The notes: generated from the sequence alone by a model not told the origin. DNA of 64,000 bases from Acinetobacter sp. ANC 4805 (GCF_022549495.1 NZ_JAKZGD010000009.1:1-64000), one strand, 5' to 3'. Numbered from the stretch's first letter, positions 54,900-63,656 are shown. Program-made: numbers and translations.

Positions 54900-56531
54900 A
54901 TGACCAAAAATAAGCATCACTTTAATTTATTCACATCGCTCAGTGGGGTATTGACCTTACTTGCCTGCTTGCCTGTTATTGCATTGGTTGTAACAGCAAT
55001 TCAGGGTAATAGTGATATTTTTGGGCATCTGATTCAGTATGTTCTGCCACCTACTTTGGTTGATACCAGTATTTTATTATTTGGTGTTGGGCTACTCACG
55101 ATTTTAATCGGAACTGGTAGCGCATGGTTAGTAACCGCATATCAGTTTAGAGGTCGAGCTTTTTTAGATTGGGCTCTACTGCTTCCCCTTGCAATACCAA
55201 CATATATCATCGCTTATAGCTATATCGATATTTTGCATCCTATCGGCCCAGTACAAAGCTTTCTAACCGCTAACTTTGGTTTGGAATCTCAACCTGCTTG
55301 GTTTCCGAATATTCGCTCTGTTTGGGGCTGTATTTTTCTATTAAGTTTTGTCTTATATCCCTATGTCTATTTAAGTACACGTGCGATGTTTCTCATGCAA
55401 TCAGCTAGCTTGATTGAAGTTGCACGCAGTTTAGGGCTCAACCCAAACCAAGTTTTTTTTCGAGTCGCGATTCCTTTAGCTCGTCCAGCAATCGCTGTGG
55501 GGGCTAGTTTAGCTTTGATGGAAACCATCAATGACATCGGCGCAACCGAGTTTTTAGGCGTAAAAACTCTAACTTTATCGATCTATTCAACATGGACAAA
55601 TCAATCCGATCTCGCTAGTGCTGCACAAATCGCGATTTTCATGTTGATCATTATTACTTTATTGGTTGTTATTGAAAGACTGGGTAGACGCAAACAACGC
55701 TATATGAACTCTGCTCAACGTAGTCGATTGATGCCAGCACAACAACTCAGTGGCACAAAAGCTGGTTTATGTTTAATACTTGGATTAATCCCTATCACCA
55801 TTGGTTTCCTCATTCCATTCATGCATTTATTGGTGGAATCTTATAAGCGTTTCAAGTATGCAGGTTTTTCAAACTATTTATTACAAGCATCAATCAACAC
55901 TTTATTTTTAGCTACAGTTGCTACAGTGATCACGATTGCAATCGGATTCTTTATTGTCAGTGCGGCACGCTTTAGCCAAATTACATGGTTTAGCCGAATT
56001 GCTAGTTTAGGTTATGCAATACCTGGGACTGTGTTGGCTATTGGTCTTATGTTATCACTTGGTAAAATTGATCATGCGGTAGCTGATTTTCTTGAATTTA
56101 AATTAGGAATTCACACAGGCTTGCTCTTTTTAGGAACAACTTTTACCCTTATTTATGCCTACAGTGTACGCTTTCTTGCAATCGCAATTGGTGGAATAGA
56201 GTCTGGATATAATCGTATCCATGGCGTATTTGATGATGCGGCTCAAAATTTAGGCCGAAATCAATTTCTAATATTAAAAGAAGTTCATCTTCCACTACTC
56301 CGCCCTGCAATCATCTCTGCGGCATTGCTTATTTTCGTAGATTGCATGAAAGAATTGCCAGCCACCTTGTTACTTCGACCTTTGAATATGGAAACCCTCG
56401 CAACTCAGTTATATGCAGAAGCCTCAAGAGGAACATATGAAGATGGAGCAATTGCAGCATTATTAATTGTTTTAGTGGGTTTGATCCCTGTCATTCTGCT
56501 TGCTCGTATGAGTAAAGTGCTAAACAAATAA
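54900..56531 (+). CDS. fbpB: Iron(III) ABC transporter permease (fused double domain)
   Basis: The 543-residue protein carries two permease halves with about 12 helices and two EAA loops: EVARSLGLNPNQVFFRVAIPLARPAI (in parts; about 178-205) and DAAQNLGRNQFLILKEVHLPLLRPAI (about 441-466). It forms the inner-membrane channel of the FbpABC system. Confidence 0.92.
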   Translation: MTKNKHHFNLFTSLSGVLTLLACLPVIALVVTAIQGNSDIFGHLIQYVLPPTLVDTSILLFGVGLLTILIGTGSAWLVTAYQFRGRAFLDWALLLPLAIPTYIIAYSYIDILHPIGPVQSFLTANFGLESQPAWFPNIRSVWGCIFLLSFVLYPYVYLSTRAMFLMQSASLIEVARSLGLNPNQVFFRVAIPLARPAIAVGASLALMETINDIGATEFLGVKTLTLSIYSTWTNQSDLASAAQIAIFMLIIITLLVVIERLGRRKQRYMNSAQRSRLMPAQQLSGTKAGLCLILGLIPITIGFLIPFMHLLVESYKRFKYAGFSNYLLQASINTLFLATVATVITIAIGFFIVSAARFSQITWFSRIASLGYAIPGTVLAIGLMLSLGKIDHAVADFLEFKLGIHTGLLFLGTTFTLIYAYSVRFLAIAIGGIESGYNRIHGVFDDAAQNLGRNQFLILKEVHLPLLRPAIISAALLIFVDCMKELPATLLLRPLNMETLATQLYAEASRGTYEDGAIAALLIVLVGLIPVILLARMSKVLNK

Positions 56532-56583
56532 ATAAGATTTTAGCGATATAGCGAATTCTGCTATATAGTCCCCAAATAAGAAA

Positions 56584-56615
56584 GGGTTGTATTTAATCAA
56601 TACAACCCATTTTTC
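56584..56615. terminator. Bidirectional terminator between fbpB and the TonB-dependent receptor
   Basis: GGGTTGTATT (56584-56593) / AATACAACCC (56599-56608), perfect stem, 5-base loop, A-run on one side and ATTTTTCT on the other. Confidence 0.88.
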
Positions 56616-56635
56616 TATGTCAACCGAATCATCGA

Positions 56636-58720
56636 TTAGAAACGATAACGAACACCAGCTTCAAATGAACGCTCAGGACCAACATAAATCCCTTGACGTA
56701 GACTTGCGATATAGCGCTTGTCCTCTAAGTTTTTAACTGCACCATAAAACTCAACTTGATCATTCAAGGTATAGCGTGTTGTCAAATCGACAGTCGTGTA
56801 AGCATCGATTTTTCCAGTAAAGAATCCTGAAGTATTCTCTACAATCGGTTTGGTATTTAATTCATCAGTAAACTGAGAACCTGTATAGTTTGCACTCAAC
56901 TGACTACGTAGACCTGCATAGGTATAACCTACCCCAAGATTTGCTACCCATTCAGGTGTATATGGTACACGGTCACCATCTTTTGATTTTAGTGAACCAT
57001 TTTTGTTGTAACGATCGCCTTTGAACTCAGCATTTGCAATCCATGTAAGATTAGCAAACACATCAAAACCATTCTCAAATTCTAAACTTACAGCACCTTC
57101 AAGCCCCTGGTTGTAAGTTTTACCTCCATTGGTCGTTTGGAAATCTGAGTTACTGTTGGCTGGAATAATTTGATTGTCAAAGTCCATACGGAAAGCAGTT
57201 AACTCGTAACGAACTGCATCTTGCTGACCTCTTAAACCCAACTCCCAACTTACCGCAGTTTCTGCATCTAGTTTTTGATCTTTCATTCCACTGAGTGAGT
57301 CACCATTTAGTGCTGGTGAGAATGCCTTGTAGACACTAGCGTAAAGCTGAACAGCTGGAATGAATTGGTAGGTAACACCTAATCCAGGCATTACTTCAGT
57401 ATTTGAAGTTTTAACTGTTTCATTCTTTTGTTTATCATCACGTTGTTGTTCATAGCGTTCAACCCGAACACCAGGTGTTACAGACAATTGATCTGAAATA
57501 TCGAAACGGTTTTGAGCATACAAAGCAACACTCTTCGCGGAATCTTTGGTATCTTTTGCTGTCGTACCTGAACGAGGTGTAGCACGTTTCGCATTAATCG
57601 TAACGTCATCCATTTTCTCATTCATCAAGCGCAAGCCAATCTCAGCTTCACCAGGAATATTAAAAATAGTATTTTTGGCGATCAGACGAGTTTCCGCTCC
57701 AATACGTTCAAAAGCACGATTATTGCCACTTACATTATCAGTATAAATCCAACGACCTGCAGCTTGTGAAGCTGTAGCATTCACGCCATAGCGCCAGTAA
57801 TCACGATTCATTTCACTCCAATACAGCAATGTTTGAAGTTCAGTATCTGGATTAATATCCCAACGATGATTGATATCAAAAGAATTTCGCTCTGTTAAGA
57901 ACCAATCATCAGGAGCAGGATTATTCTGTTTCTTGGCATGATACTCACCCAAGAACTGACCACGATATGAAATATTGGCATCATTTTCATAATGAGTAAA
58001 TTTAACACCAACCCATTGATTATCACCGATGGCTGTACCTGCTTTGATAACGGCATCTTTCATTTCATAGCCTTTATCCATGAAACCGTCACTTTTCGCC
58101 CAACTTAAAATCGCTCCAACATTGCTATCTTTCGTTGGAGAACTGCCACCCAATTCAACAGTTGTCTTATAGGTATCCCAAGATCCAATTGATAGATCAA
58201 CAAGAGCACCATCTTTAGGTTGTTTAGTACGATAATTTACTACACCACCAATATTCATAGGTCCATAACGCAACGCAGAAGATCCCTTAAGAACTTCAAT
58301 GCTATCCATACGTTGAATACGAGGATTATAATAACGACCATTTCCAACAAATAAGCCAGCCGCTACAGGTACACCATCTTCTAAAATAAGTGTTTTGTAA
58401 TCAGCCGAACTAATTCCTCGCATACCAATATTGGCAACAATTGCAGACTCCTCTTCAGGTTTAACATACACACCTGATACGCGTTTTAAAATTTCTTCAG
58501 TAGAGCTTGGAGTGAATTGTTGAATTTGCTCTTGGGTTACAATTACCGCTGCACCTGGAATTTTTGAAATTGAATCTTCTTGTGAGCCAATCACTTGAAT
58601 CGTAGGTAATACAACAATTTGTTGAGTTTGTTCAGTAGCAGCATAAAGCATTGGTGCAAAACCACAGAACAGCAGACCACTCATAACAATTTGATTTTTA
58701 ACAAATAAATACTTTTCCAT
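56636..58720 (-). CDS. TonB-dependent siderophore receptor (FecA-like)
   Basis: ATG 58720 (MEKYLFVKNQ) follows AGGGGTCAC and is preferred over 58741. The protein of about 694 residues has a signal peptide, a plug domain (VLPTIQVIGSQEDSISKIPGAAVIVTQEQIQQ as TonB-box/plug start; GMRGISSADYKTLILEDGVPV) and a 22-strand barrel ending in the outer-membrane signature FEAGVRYRF. It imports a ferric siderophore, identity unknown. It converges on the fbp genes, which could bring the iron across the inner membrane. A weak Fur-like site lies upstream. Confidence 0.9.
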   Translation of the reverse strand: MEKYLFVKNQIVMSGLLFCGFAPMLYAATEQTQQIVVLPTIQVIGSQEDSISKIPGAAVIVTQEQIQQFTPSSTEEILKRVSGVYVKPEEESAIVANIGMRGISSADYKTLILEDGVPVAAGLFVGNGRYYNPRIQRMDSIEVLKGSSALRYGPMNIGGVVNYRTKQPKDGALVDLSIGSWDTYKTTVELGGSSPTKDSNVGAILSWAKSDGFMDKGYEMKDAVIKAGTAIGDNQWVGVKFTHYENDANISYRGQFLGEYHAKKQNNPAPDDWFLTERNSFDINHRWDINPDTELQTLLYWSEMNRDYWRYGVNATASQAAGRWIYTDNVSGNNRAFERIGAETRLIAKNTIFNIPGEAEIGLRLMNEKMDDVTINAKRATPRSGTTAKDTKDSAKSVALYAQNRFDISDQLSVTPGVRVERYEQQRDDKQKNETVKTSNTEVMPGLGVTYQFIPAVQLYASVYKAFSPALNGDSLSGMKDQKLDAETAVSWELGLRGQQDAVRYELTAFRMDFDNQIIPANSNSDFQTTNGGKTYNQGLEGAVSLEFENGFDVFANLTWIANAEFKGDRYNKNGSLKSKDGDRVPYTPEWVANLGVGYTYAGLRSQLSANYTGSQFTDELNTKPIVENTSGFFTGKIDAYTTVDLTTRYTLNDQVEFYGAVKNLEDKRYIASLRQGIYVGPERSFEAGVRYRF

Positions 58721-58785
58721 GTGACCCCTATAATTAATCATCAGATTAAACTTAAAACAACCTTAAAAAACTGCGCAATTATAAT

Positions 58786-58804
58786 ACAAATAAAAACAAT
58801 TATC
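58786..58804. promoter_or_regulatory. Weak Fur-box candidate before the receptor gene
   Basis: ACAAATAAAAACAATTATC agrees with the 19-base Fur consensus at 12 positions. It is placed 66-84 bases before the start. Confidence 0.3.
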
Positions 58805-58849
58805 AGTTCAATCACCCTAAATGAGAGTTATCTTGGTGATTGATATTTT

Positions 58850-59155
58850 CTATTCAAAATAAAATGATAGGCTATCCAACCCACGCATTCTTACATCTTT
58901 AGTTACACCTGCTGGACCAGTGAAACTCATACCAACAGTGCGTCGTAAGACATCTCCTACTGTTGCATCTCCATAATGTTCAACCTCTTGCTCAGAAATG
59001 ATCACTTTAGGAACCGTAGTTTCCTGTCTCACCTCCGCACCATCTTGCTGTGCAATAATATGTATCGTTTCCATGGTGATTGGAGAGGATTCTGCATAAG
59101 CAAAACAAGATAACCCAAGGGAACACAAACTAAGAAAAAGAGTATTACGATTCAT
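58850..59155 (-). pseudogene. Truncated TonB-dependent receptor (N-terminal 95 residues)
   Basis: A signal peptide (LFLSLCSLGLSCFAYA) is followed by a TonB-box/plug start (ETIHIIAQQDG, EVEHYGDATVGDVLRRTVGMSF, VRMRGLDS). After MRGLDS the sequence turns to LSFYFE and stops; the rest of the plug and the whole barrel are missing. A good Fur-box-like site remains upstream. It is the front end of a deleted iron-regulated receptor. Confidence 0.87.
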
Positions 59156-59172
59156 GGCATTCAGAAGATAAA

Positions 59173-59191
59173 CACTAATGAGAATAATTAT
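59173..59191 (-). promoter_or_regulatory. Fur-box candidate before the truncated receptor
   Basis: ACTAATGAGAATAATTATC agrees with GATAATGATAATCATTATC at 15 of 19 positions, 18 bases before the ATG. Confidence 0.65.
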
Positions 59192-59310
59192 CCTTTAATT
59201 TAACAAAATTGCAACATTACTGTAAAAGTAACATATATTTTTCCATATACTTGAGCACATATAAAAAAATAAGGGAAAAACTATTCCCTTATTTTTAGAT
59301 AAAATAAAGT

Positions 59311-59613
59311 TTAGACAACATCCTTTTTATAGTACTGATGCCTTCTTCTAGAATTATGCTTCCAGCTTTTAGCCCCATCACAGACATAAGCTGGTAGATC
59401 ATCCCTTTCATCAGGCAAACCCGCACCTCGTGCAACACGAAGTTTTAAAGGATAGTTCTTATATTCAATCAAATGAAGAAAATAAAAACTACGTTCTTGA
59501 CGTGTGCTGAACTTTTTATGATACACATTTCTCAGATGAGGGTATCGTTCTCGTATGCCGTCATTAGGGTGAGTATTTTCAGGTTGTAGGTACTGAAATT
59601 TCAGCTTTTTCAT
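59311..59613 (-). CDS. Small basic protein, unknown function
   Basis: The 100-residue protein is rich in Lys, Arg, His and Tyr, with no signal or membrane helix (segments PHLRNVYHKKFSTRQERSF and KHNSRRRHQYYKKDVV). AGGAGG lies five bases before the ATG, an almost perfect ribosome site, which supports a real gene. I do not recognise the family. Charge suggests nucleic-acid contact, but this is a guess. Confidence 0.6.
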   Translation of the reverse strand: MKKLKFQYLQPENTHPNDGIRERYPHLRNVYHKKFSTRQERSFYFLHLIEYKNYPLKLRVARGAGLPDERDDLPAYVCDGAKSWKHNSRRRHQYYKKDVV

Positions 59614-59735
59614 ATTGCCTCCTAGGTCACATTACCTAGAAGGGGTCCTCTGCGTAGTAGTTCATTGTTTTAAACCTTTAATTTATCGTTGATCCATTGT
59701 TTTTAACGAATTCTCTAAGCTGCCAATGCTTATCT

Positions 59736-60119
59736 TTATTCAAAATAATAACTGATGGTCGTATCTTTATGATCTCCCCAGCCTGTCGAGATATCCGTCA
59801 ATTCAACACCATTTTTCTGGTAACTTTTTACTCGGTATAAATAAGTCCGTGGCGGAGAGATATCATTGGTTCGTACTTTCTCAATCAGAATGAAAGTCTT
59901 GTCATCTAACCATCTTACTCTTAATGGTAATGGATCTTGGCATTGCCCTATTTCTGCATACATTGCAGCATCTTTTCCATTCTTGGAAAAGGACAAACCT
60001 GCACATTCTACATCGGGTAAATCTAAGACTAGTCGTTTACCAACTAAGCTTTCTTTTACACCTGCACTAGCCAAGGTTGAAAGACTTAAACATAATCCTG
60101 CAAATATTAATTTTTTCAT
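59736..60119 (-). CDS. Small secreted protein, unknown function
   Basis: The 127-residue product has a signal peptide (KLIFAGLCLSLSTLASA) and a strand-rich mature domain of about 107 residues with two cysteines (DVECAGLSF, IGQCQDPL), probably a disulfide in the periplasm. AAGAG precedes the ATG. No family recognised. It follows 24 bases after another secreted protein on the same strand. Confidence 0.68.
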   Translation of the reverse strand: MKKLIFAGLCLSLSTLASAGVKESLVGKRLVLDLPDVECAGLSFSKNGKDAAMYAEIGQCQDPLPLRVRWLDDKTFILIEKVRTNDISPPRTYLYRVKSYQKNGVELTDISTGWGDHKDTTISYYFE

Positions 60120-60143
60120 TTGAATAGACTCTTAATTTAGTTG

Positions 60144-60908
60144 TTAAAACACATTGTCAATAAAGCCACACTGTAAGATGTGTTGTGATGGATTTACGGG
60201 ATTGTCATAAAGGCTAATAAAAGCAATCATGTCATTCGGATCAGATACATCTCGTTTATAGGGCTGGCTATAGATATAAATTTGTTTAGGGATATAGACC
60301 TTTTGATTGTGGAAAACCTCTCCATCAAAGACCTTTAAATGTGGATATTGTTGGAAAACTTTGTGGGTTTTGCTTCTGTTTTGATCATCATGCATTGAAG
60401 CTTTATCCCATTGCTGTTTAAAGCTTTTCAATTGTTGTCCGCTATAGTGACTAAATTGAATCTTTAATCCATCCTCGATCTTTTGTTTGGTGTTATTAAT
60501 ATCATCAGCACGAAAGATCGCAGTTCTTGCCCCTGCAACACTGACGTGTACTAAGGTTTCAATTCTTTTGATGGGATTGCTTTTGCTATTGGGCAAATAA
60601 ACTTCGGTTTCAGGACAATCTTCACAGAAATTTTCATCATCAGGATCATTGATGACGCTGCTCTTTTGTTTGCGGTACTGCTGTTGAAATTGTTGCTGTA
60701 ATGAGGTGATTCCAGATGGCCATTTCATTTCGGTGCCCATCAAAGCCAAACTGTTACTTATAGATTGTTCGTTCTTAGCCCAATCCAGACAAGTTAAGCC
60801 CTGCTCTAAGGTGAATGGATTAGATGTAGACAGGGGTTGAGCCGTCACAGTCTGCATGATCAACAAGGTCATACTGCTGATCAGTAGTGGTTTAAATCTA
60901 AATTTCAT
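60144..60908 (-). CDS. Secreted protein, unknown function
   Basis: The 254-residue product has a signal peptide (LLISSMTLLIMQTVTA) and a mature part with cysteines in GLTCLDWAK, NFCEDCPE and LQCGFIDN. GAGGA precedes the ATG. No family recognised. It is upstream of the 127-residue secreted protein and likely cotranscribed; both may act in the periplasm. Confidence 0.66.
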   Translation of the reverse strand: MKFRFKPLLISSMTLLIMQTVTAQPLSTSNPFTLEQGLTCLDWAKNEQSISNSLALMGTEMKWPSGITSLQQQFQQQYRKQKSSVINDPDDENFCEDCPETEVYLPNSKSNPIKRIETLVHVSVAGARTAIFRADDINNTKQKIEDGLKIQFSHYSGQQLKSFKQQWDKASMHDDQNRSKTHKVFQQYPHLKVFDGEVFHNQKVYIPKQIYIYSQPYKRDVSDPNDMIAFISLYDNPVNPSQHILQCGFIDNVF

Positions 60909-60999
60909 TTTAATGATCCTCGCATCTCCTACGGGCTTTGGCTGCCCGCAAGAAGTGCTCGTGTAAAATACTTATTTATTTTTAATCGTTTAACATCAG

Positions 61000-61608
61000 T
61001 TATTGATAATGATCTGCTGATAGTAACTGACGGATTTCACTGGCCATTTGTGGACTACGCCAAGGAAATAGGACTTTTAGGCTGTAATTCGGTTTGAATG
61101 GATCTCGTGTACCGATATTGACTTGAAACTCTCGTTTCATCGGTGTGCGATGGACCTGTTGATTGACATGCGTTCCCATCATTGGATTGCTGATCACAGT
61201 GGTCGTGGTTCTAAAATTATCTTCGACTAAGTTGTAGTGTCCAACGGAGGTGATGTAATCAAAGGGATATTTCACGAGGCGTTGATCTGGCTGATCAAAC
61301 AGAATAATGGTTTTATCTTGGCTATTAATCCAAACACCACGGTTTTGATAGTTAAAGCTTTCTCCTTGTCGCTTGAGTTGTTCAGTCATCCCGTCAAAAT
61401 AGGTATTTCCATATTCGTAAAGGTAGTAAAGAATCACAAACCAGAACAGGTCAAAGCCAAAGAAGATGTAACCAAAAGCACCAAAAGAGAAGATTTTGGC
61501 AACGATGAGAAAGATCACGATGGGTAAGACCACACATTTTATAAAGAGCTTAGATTTTTGTGGACGGTGTTCAATAGGTATGATTTTGGGTTTGCTTAAT
61601 TCAGTCAT
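61000..61608 (-). CDS. Membrane protein, unknown function
   Basis: ATG 61608 (MTELSKPKIIP) is chosen after GGGAAAC; 61641 adds 11 residues. The product, about 202 residues, has two adjacent hydrophobic helices (about 22-60) and a soluble part with FDYITSVGHYNLVEDNFRTTTTVISNPMM-like strands (key part YITSVGHYNL). No family recognised; it may belong with the two secreted proteins downstream. Confidence 0.62.
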   Translation of the reverse strand: MTELSKPKIIPIEHRPQKSKLFIKCVVLPIVIFLIVAKIFSFGAFGYIFFGFDLFWFVILYYLYEYGNTYFDGMTEQLKRQGESFNYQNRGVWINSQDKTIILFDQPDQRLVKYPFDYITSVGHYNLVEDNFRTTTTVISNPMMGTHVNQQVHRTPMKREFQVNIGTRDPFKPNYSLKVLFPWRSPQMASEIRQLLSADHYQ

Positions 61609-61896
61609 GTTTGTTTCCCGCATGTTCAATGCAATGCACAATCACCAGCGGATATAAAAAGGTTTATTTTTTATAGGCGTGACTTAGCCATCCACCGTTG
61701 GATTGTTTTTGTAAAAATATTGTTTGAATACAGACGAATAATAAAAAATTAGCCGTATCGCCCTCGTTGCAAAGCACAACAAGGTTGAACATGGGGTGAG
61801 GCACAAATTAGAAAAAATTGGTACAGCATGAGAAGCTCCTTGTGTTAAGAAGTTCTACCAATTACTGTCAAATAATGGTGGCAGAACGAGAGCGGG

Positions 61897-62026
61897 TTGA
61901 CAGACTGGAACACAAGAATCCAGCACGTCCGAAGACGTCCCCCTCCCGTTCCACCGCAGAGGGGCACGAGGGGATAAACACTAAAAGACAAGTCCTTTAA
62001 TGCTCTTGTGTTGGACGGTCTGTCAA
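61897..62026. ncRNA. GC-rich, highly foldable segment (possible structured RNA)
   Basis: Outer arms TTGACAGACTGGAACACAAGA (61897-61917, 21 bases; pairing core TTGACAGAC and AACACAAGA) pair with 62004-62026. Inside are ACGTC-CGAA-GACGT (61925-61938), CCCCTC/GAGGGG (61940-61945/61968-61973) and AAAGAC/GTCcTTT. GC content is far above the neighbours. Both strands have short open frames, neither with a convincing start. I cannot name a family. Confidence 0.4.
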
Positions 62027-62448
62027 AACCGACTGGCAATGTAGGCCAGCGAGCCCATATTAATTTTATCCAGCGCTTTAGTCAATTTTACAAAGTACTA
62101 AAATCTATACAATTAGATTCGCCAAATGTAATCACATTAAGTCTTTGATTTTTCCCATAAGGTCAAATTCATCCGATCGATAGGCTCATTTTGCTTTGAT
62201 GGATGAGGCTAAAATGGACTGTTGTTCTCTATTAAAATAAAACAATAAAATAAAGAATTAAATCAGGCGCGGCTCAGCTTTTTCATTCGCAGCATTGAGT
62301 TGAATGAATGCGTAATGAGCTGTTAATGAGAAGAATGAAATTTACAAAGGCTGATTTAAAGAGAGCAAACTGAAGTTCCCTCTTCTTCAGTAATATCCTA
62401 TTAAATGCGATAGAATAAATAATTAGCAAAGCTCAGCGGGTCGATTAA
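62027..62448. other. Non-coding stretch
   Basis: No gene supported. AT-rich, with no strong repeats; it probably holds the promoter of the 62449 gene near its right end. Confidence 0.45.
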
Positions 62449-62802
62449 ATGAACTCAGCCAGTACAGCAACGGTTTTAGCAGAAGCCGTCTTGAAAACCG
62501 CGAATTTATTTGGTCTTAGCAATACTCAACTGACTGCTGTGGTAGGTCTCGATCTCGCTTCGATGAACCAAATCGAACTCTCAGCTGTATTAGAACCCAC
62601 ATCTGCATATGGTGAAGCTGGATTATTGCTAATACGACTTTATCAAAGCTTATCAGCACTCACTGGCGGTGATTCTGAATGGATTGATTATTTTATGAAT
62701 ACATTCAATACCGCAACCGATGGTATCCCGATTCAGCAAATTCAGAACAGAAAAGGCTTAGAGAAAGTCTTAACGGTAGTTGAAGCCCTGAACAATCGAT
62801 GA
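62449..62802 (+). CDS. Xre/MbcA/ParS-type antitoxin-domain protein, without toxin
   Basis: The 117-residue protein has a short helix-turn-helix-like N-part (ANLFGLSNTQLTAVVGLDLASMNQIE) and a ParS/DUF2384-like C-terminal region (YGEAGLLLIRLYQSLSALTGGDSEWIDYFMNTFNTATDGIPIQQI in pieces; G-x-P-x-x-x-I motif in DGIPIQQIQNRKGLEKVL). Such proteins usually pair with a RES-domain toxin, but none is next to it. It may be a free-standing regulator of the element that follows. Confidence 0.7.
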   Translation: MNSASTATVLAEAVLKTANLFGLSNTQLTAVVGLDLASMNQIELSAVLEPTSAYGEAGLLLIRLYQSLSALTGGDSEWIDYFMNTFNTATDGIPIQQIQNRKGLEKVLTVVEALNNR

Positions 62803-63038
62803 TTTATTTAACTCATTCTTTTAGCGAATCAGCCTCGATTTGATGGATTAGAAATCCTGATCATCAATCATTAGCATCACTTCCGTTAAAAACCCATCAA
62901 ACATTAAAGTTTGTGCTCAATGCGCCACTATAAACATGGTTCACACCCAATTTTCTAGCCGTCAGAAATTCAAAATATCTTCAGAAGAATCAATCAATTA
63001 TTTAATGTTAAGATATGTAAAAAGATTCAACCACAGCG

Positions 63039-63068
63039 TTGACAGCTCAAGTGATACCCAGTTAAGCT
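63039..63068 (+). promoter_or_regulatory. Promoter of the leader RNA
   Basis: TTGACA (63039-63044), 17-18 bases, then TTAAGC/TAAGCT as a -10-like element. The -35 matches consensus exactly. Expected start at about 63075. Confidence 0.6.
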
Positions 63069-63074
63069 AATTGT

Positions 63075-63156
63075 ACACAGCAAAATCTGTGTTCAGGCGT
63101 AGGAAACCTGATATTATCTAGGTGCAAATAAATGTCGCACTTGCGGCTATTTTTTT
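63075..63156 (+). ncRNA. Short leader RNA with target sequence A and terminator
   Basis: From the predicted start there is a hairpin ACACAG-CAAAAT-CTGTGT (63075-63092), then CAGGCGTAGGAAA (63094-63106), then stem GTCGC-ACTT-GCGGC (63134-63147) followed by seven T (63150-63156). GTAGGAAA is complementary to TTTCCTAC inside the RNA at 63180-63250. The terminator would end transcription before the downstream genes in the repressed state. Confidence 0.65.
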
Positions 63157-63179
63157 GTCTACTGTTTAGCAGTCGTTAT

Positions 63180-63250
63180 GGCAGTTTGACAGGACAACCG
63201 TAAGGTTGGCTGAGCCTAGATTCAGTATTTCCTACTCCTGTTAAGCTGCC
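63180..63250 (+). ncRNA. P4 CI/C4-type antisense RNA
   Basis: GGCAGTTTGACAGGA (63180-63194) pairs over all 15 positions (two G-U) with TCCTGTTAAGCTGCC (63236-63250). Inside the helix are hairpins CAACC-GTAA-GGTTG (63195-63208) and CTGA...TCAG (63210-63225), giving a three-way junction, and an unpaired TTTCCTAC (63228-63235). This matches the shape of C4/CI immunity RNAs of phages P1 and P4. The exposed segment can pair with GTAGGAAA both upstream (63099) and downstream (63260). Confidence 0.75.
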
Positions 63251-63251
63251 A

Positions 63252-63274
63252 CCATCATCGTAGGAAAATGATGG
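63252..63274 (+). other. Target hairpin C displaying GTAGGAAA in its loop
   Basis: CCATCAT (63252-63258) and ATGATGG (63268-63274) form a perfect 7-bp stem whose 9-base loop is CGTAGGAAA, fully complementary in eight bases to TTTCCTAC of the antisense RNA. It lies 34 bases before the next ATG. Confidence 0.72.
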
Positions 63275-63308
63275 CGGTAAGTAATTCAACTTATCTAGGA
63301 CTACTGCT

Positions 63309-63656
63309 ATGAACGCAATTCTTCATGGTGCAAACACTTGCACACCTAAAAAACAAGCCTCGCAACTGATTGTTGAACTTGGCAAATCAATTTCAAATCC
63401 TCAGCGTCAAACACTCGCCAATCTTTATATTGCTGTTGATACTGCAAATTCCTTGCTCAAAGAGCTTGAACAAGCACATCAAATCATTCGTGAATGTATG
63501 CATGAAATGAATGATGAACAAATTCTCAAAGTCGGAAAGCTTAATCAAAATAATAACTTCTCCTCTTTATGGGCATTCCGCACGCATCAACGTCACAAGT
63601 TGATTGAACGTGCACAACGTGTTCTACGCGGGGCGAATCATGTCCAAGACCAATAA
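63309..63656 (+). CDS. First gene behind the antisense-RNA leader, unknown function
   Basis: The 115-residue helical protein (segments LIVELGKSISNPQRQTLANLYIAVD and LKELEQAHQIIRECMHEM) has no signal or membrane helix and no family I recognise. AGGA lies 9 bases before the ATG. Its place directly after the P4-type leader corresponds to the early operon of such elements. The next gene starts within its last 17 bases. Confidence 0.7.
   Translation: MNAILHGANTCTPKKQASQLIVELGKSISNPQRQTLANLYIAVDTANSLLKELEQAHQIIRECMHEMNDEQILKVGKLNQNNNFSSLWAFRTHQRHKLIERAQRVLRGANHVQDQ

Noticed and set aside
61897..62026. Retron non-coding RNA
   Set aside because: Complementary outer arms are suggestive, but there is no reverse transcriptase gene in the window and no clear priming guanosine context.
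61818..62039. Two opposed short reading frames (60 and 64 codons) in the GC-rich segment
   Set aside because: Neither has a convincing ribosome site, and the pairing of the segment explains its composition better. I keep it as a possible structured RNA.
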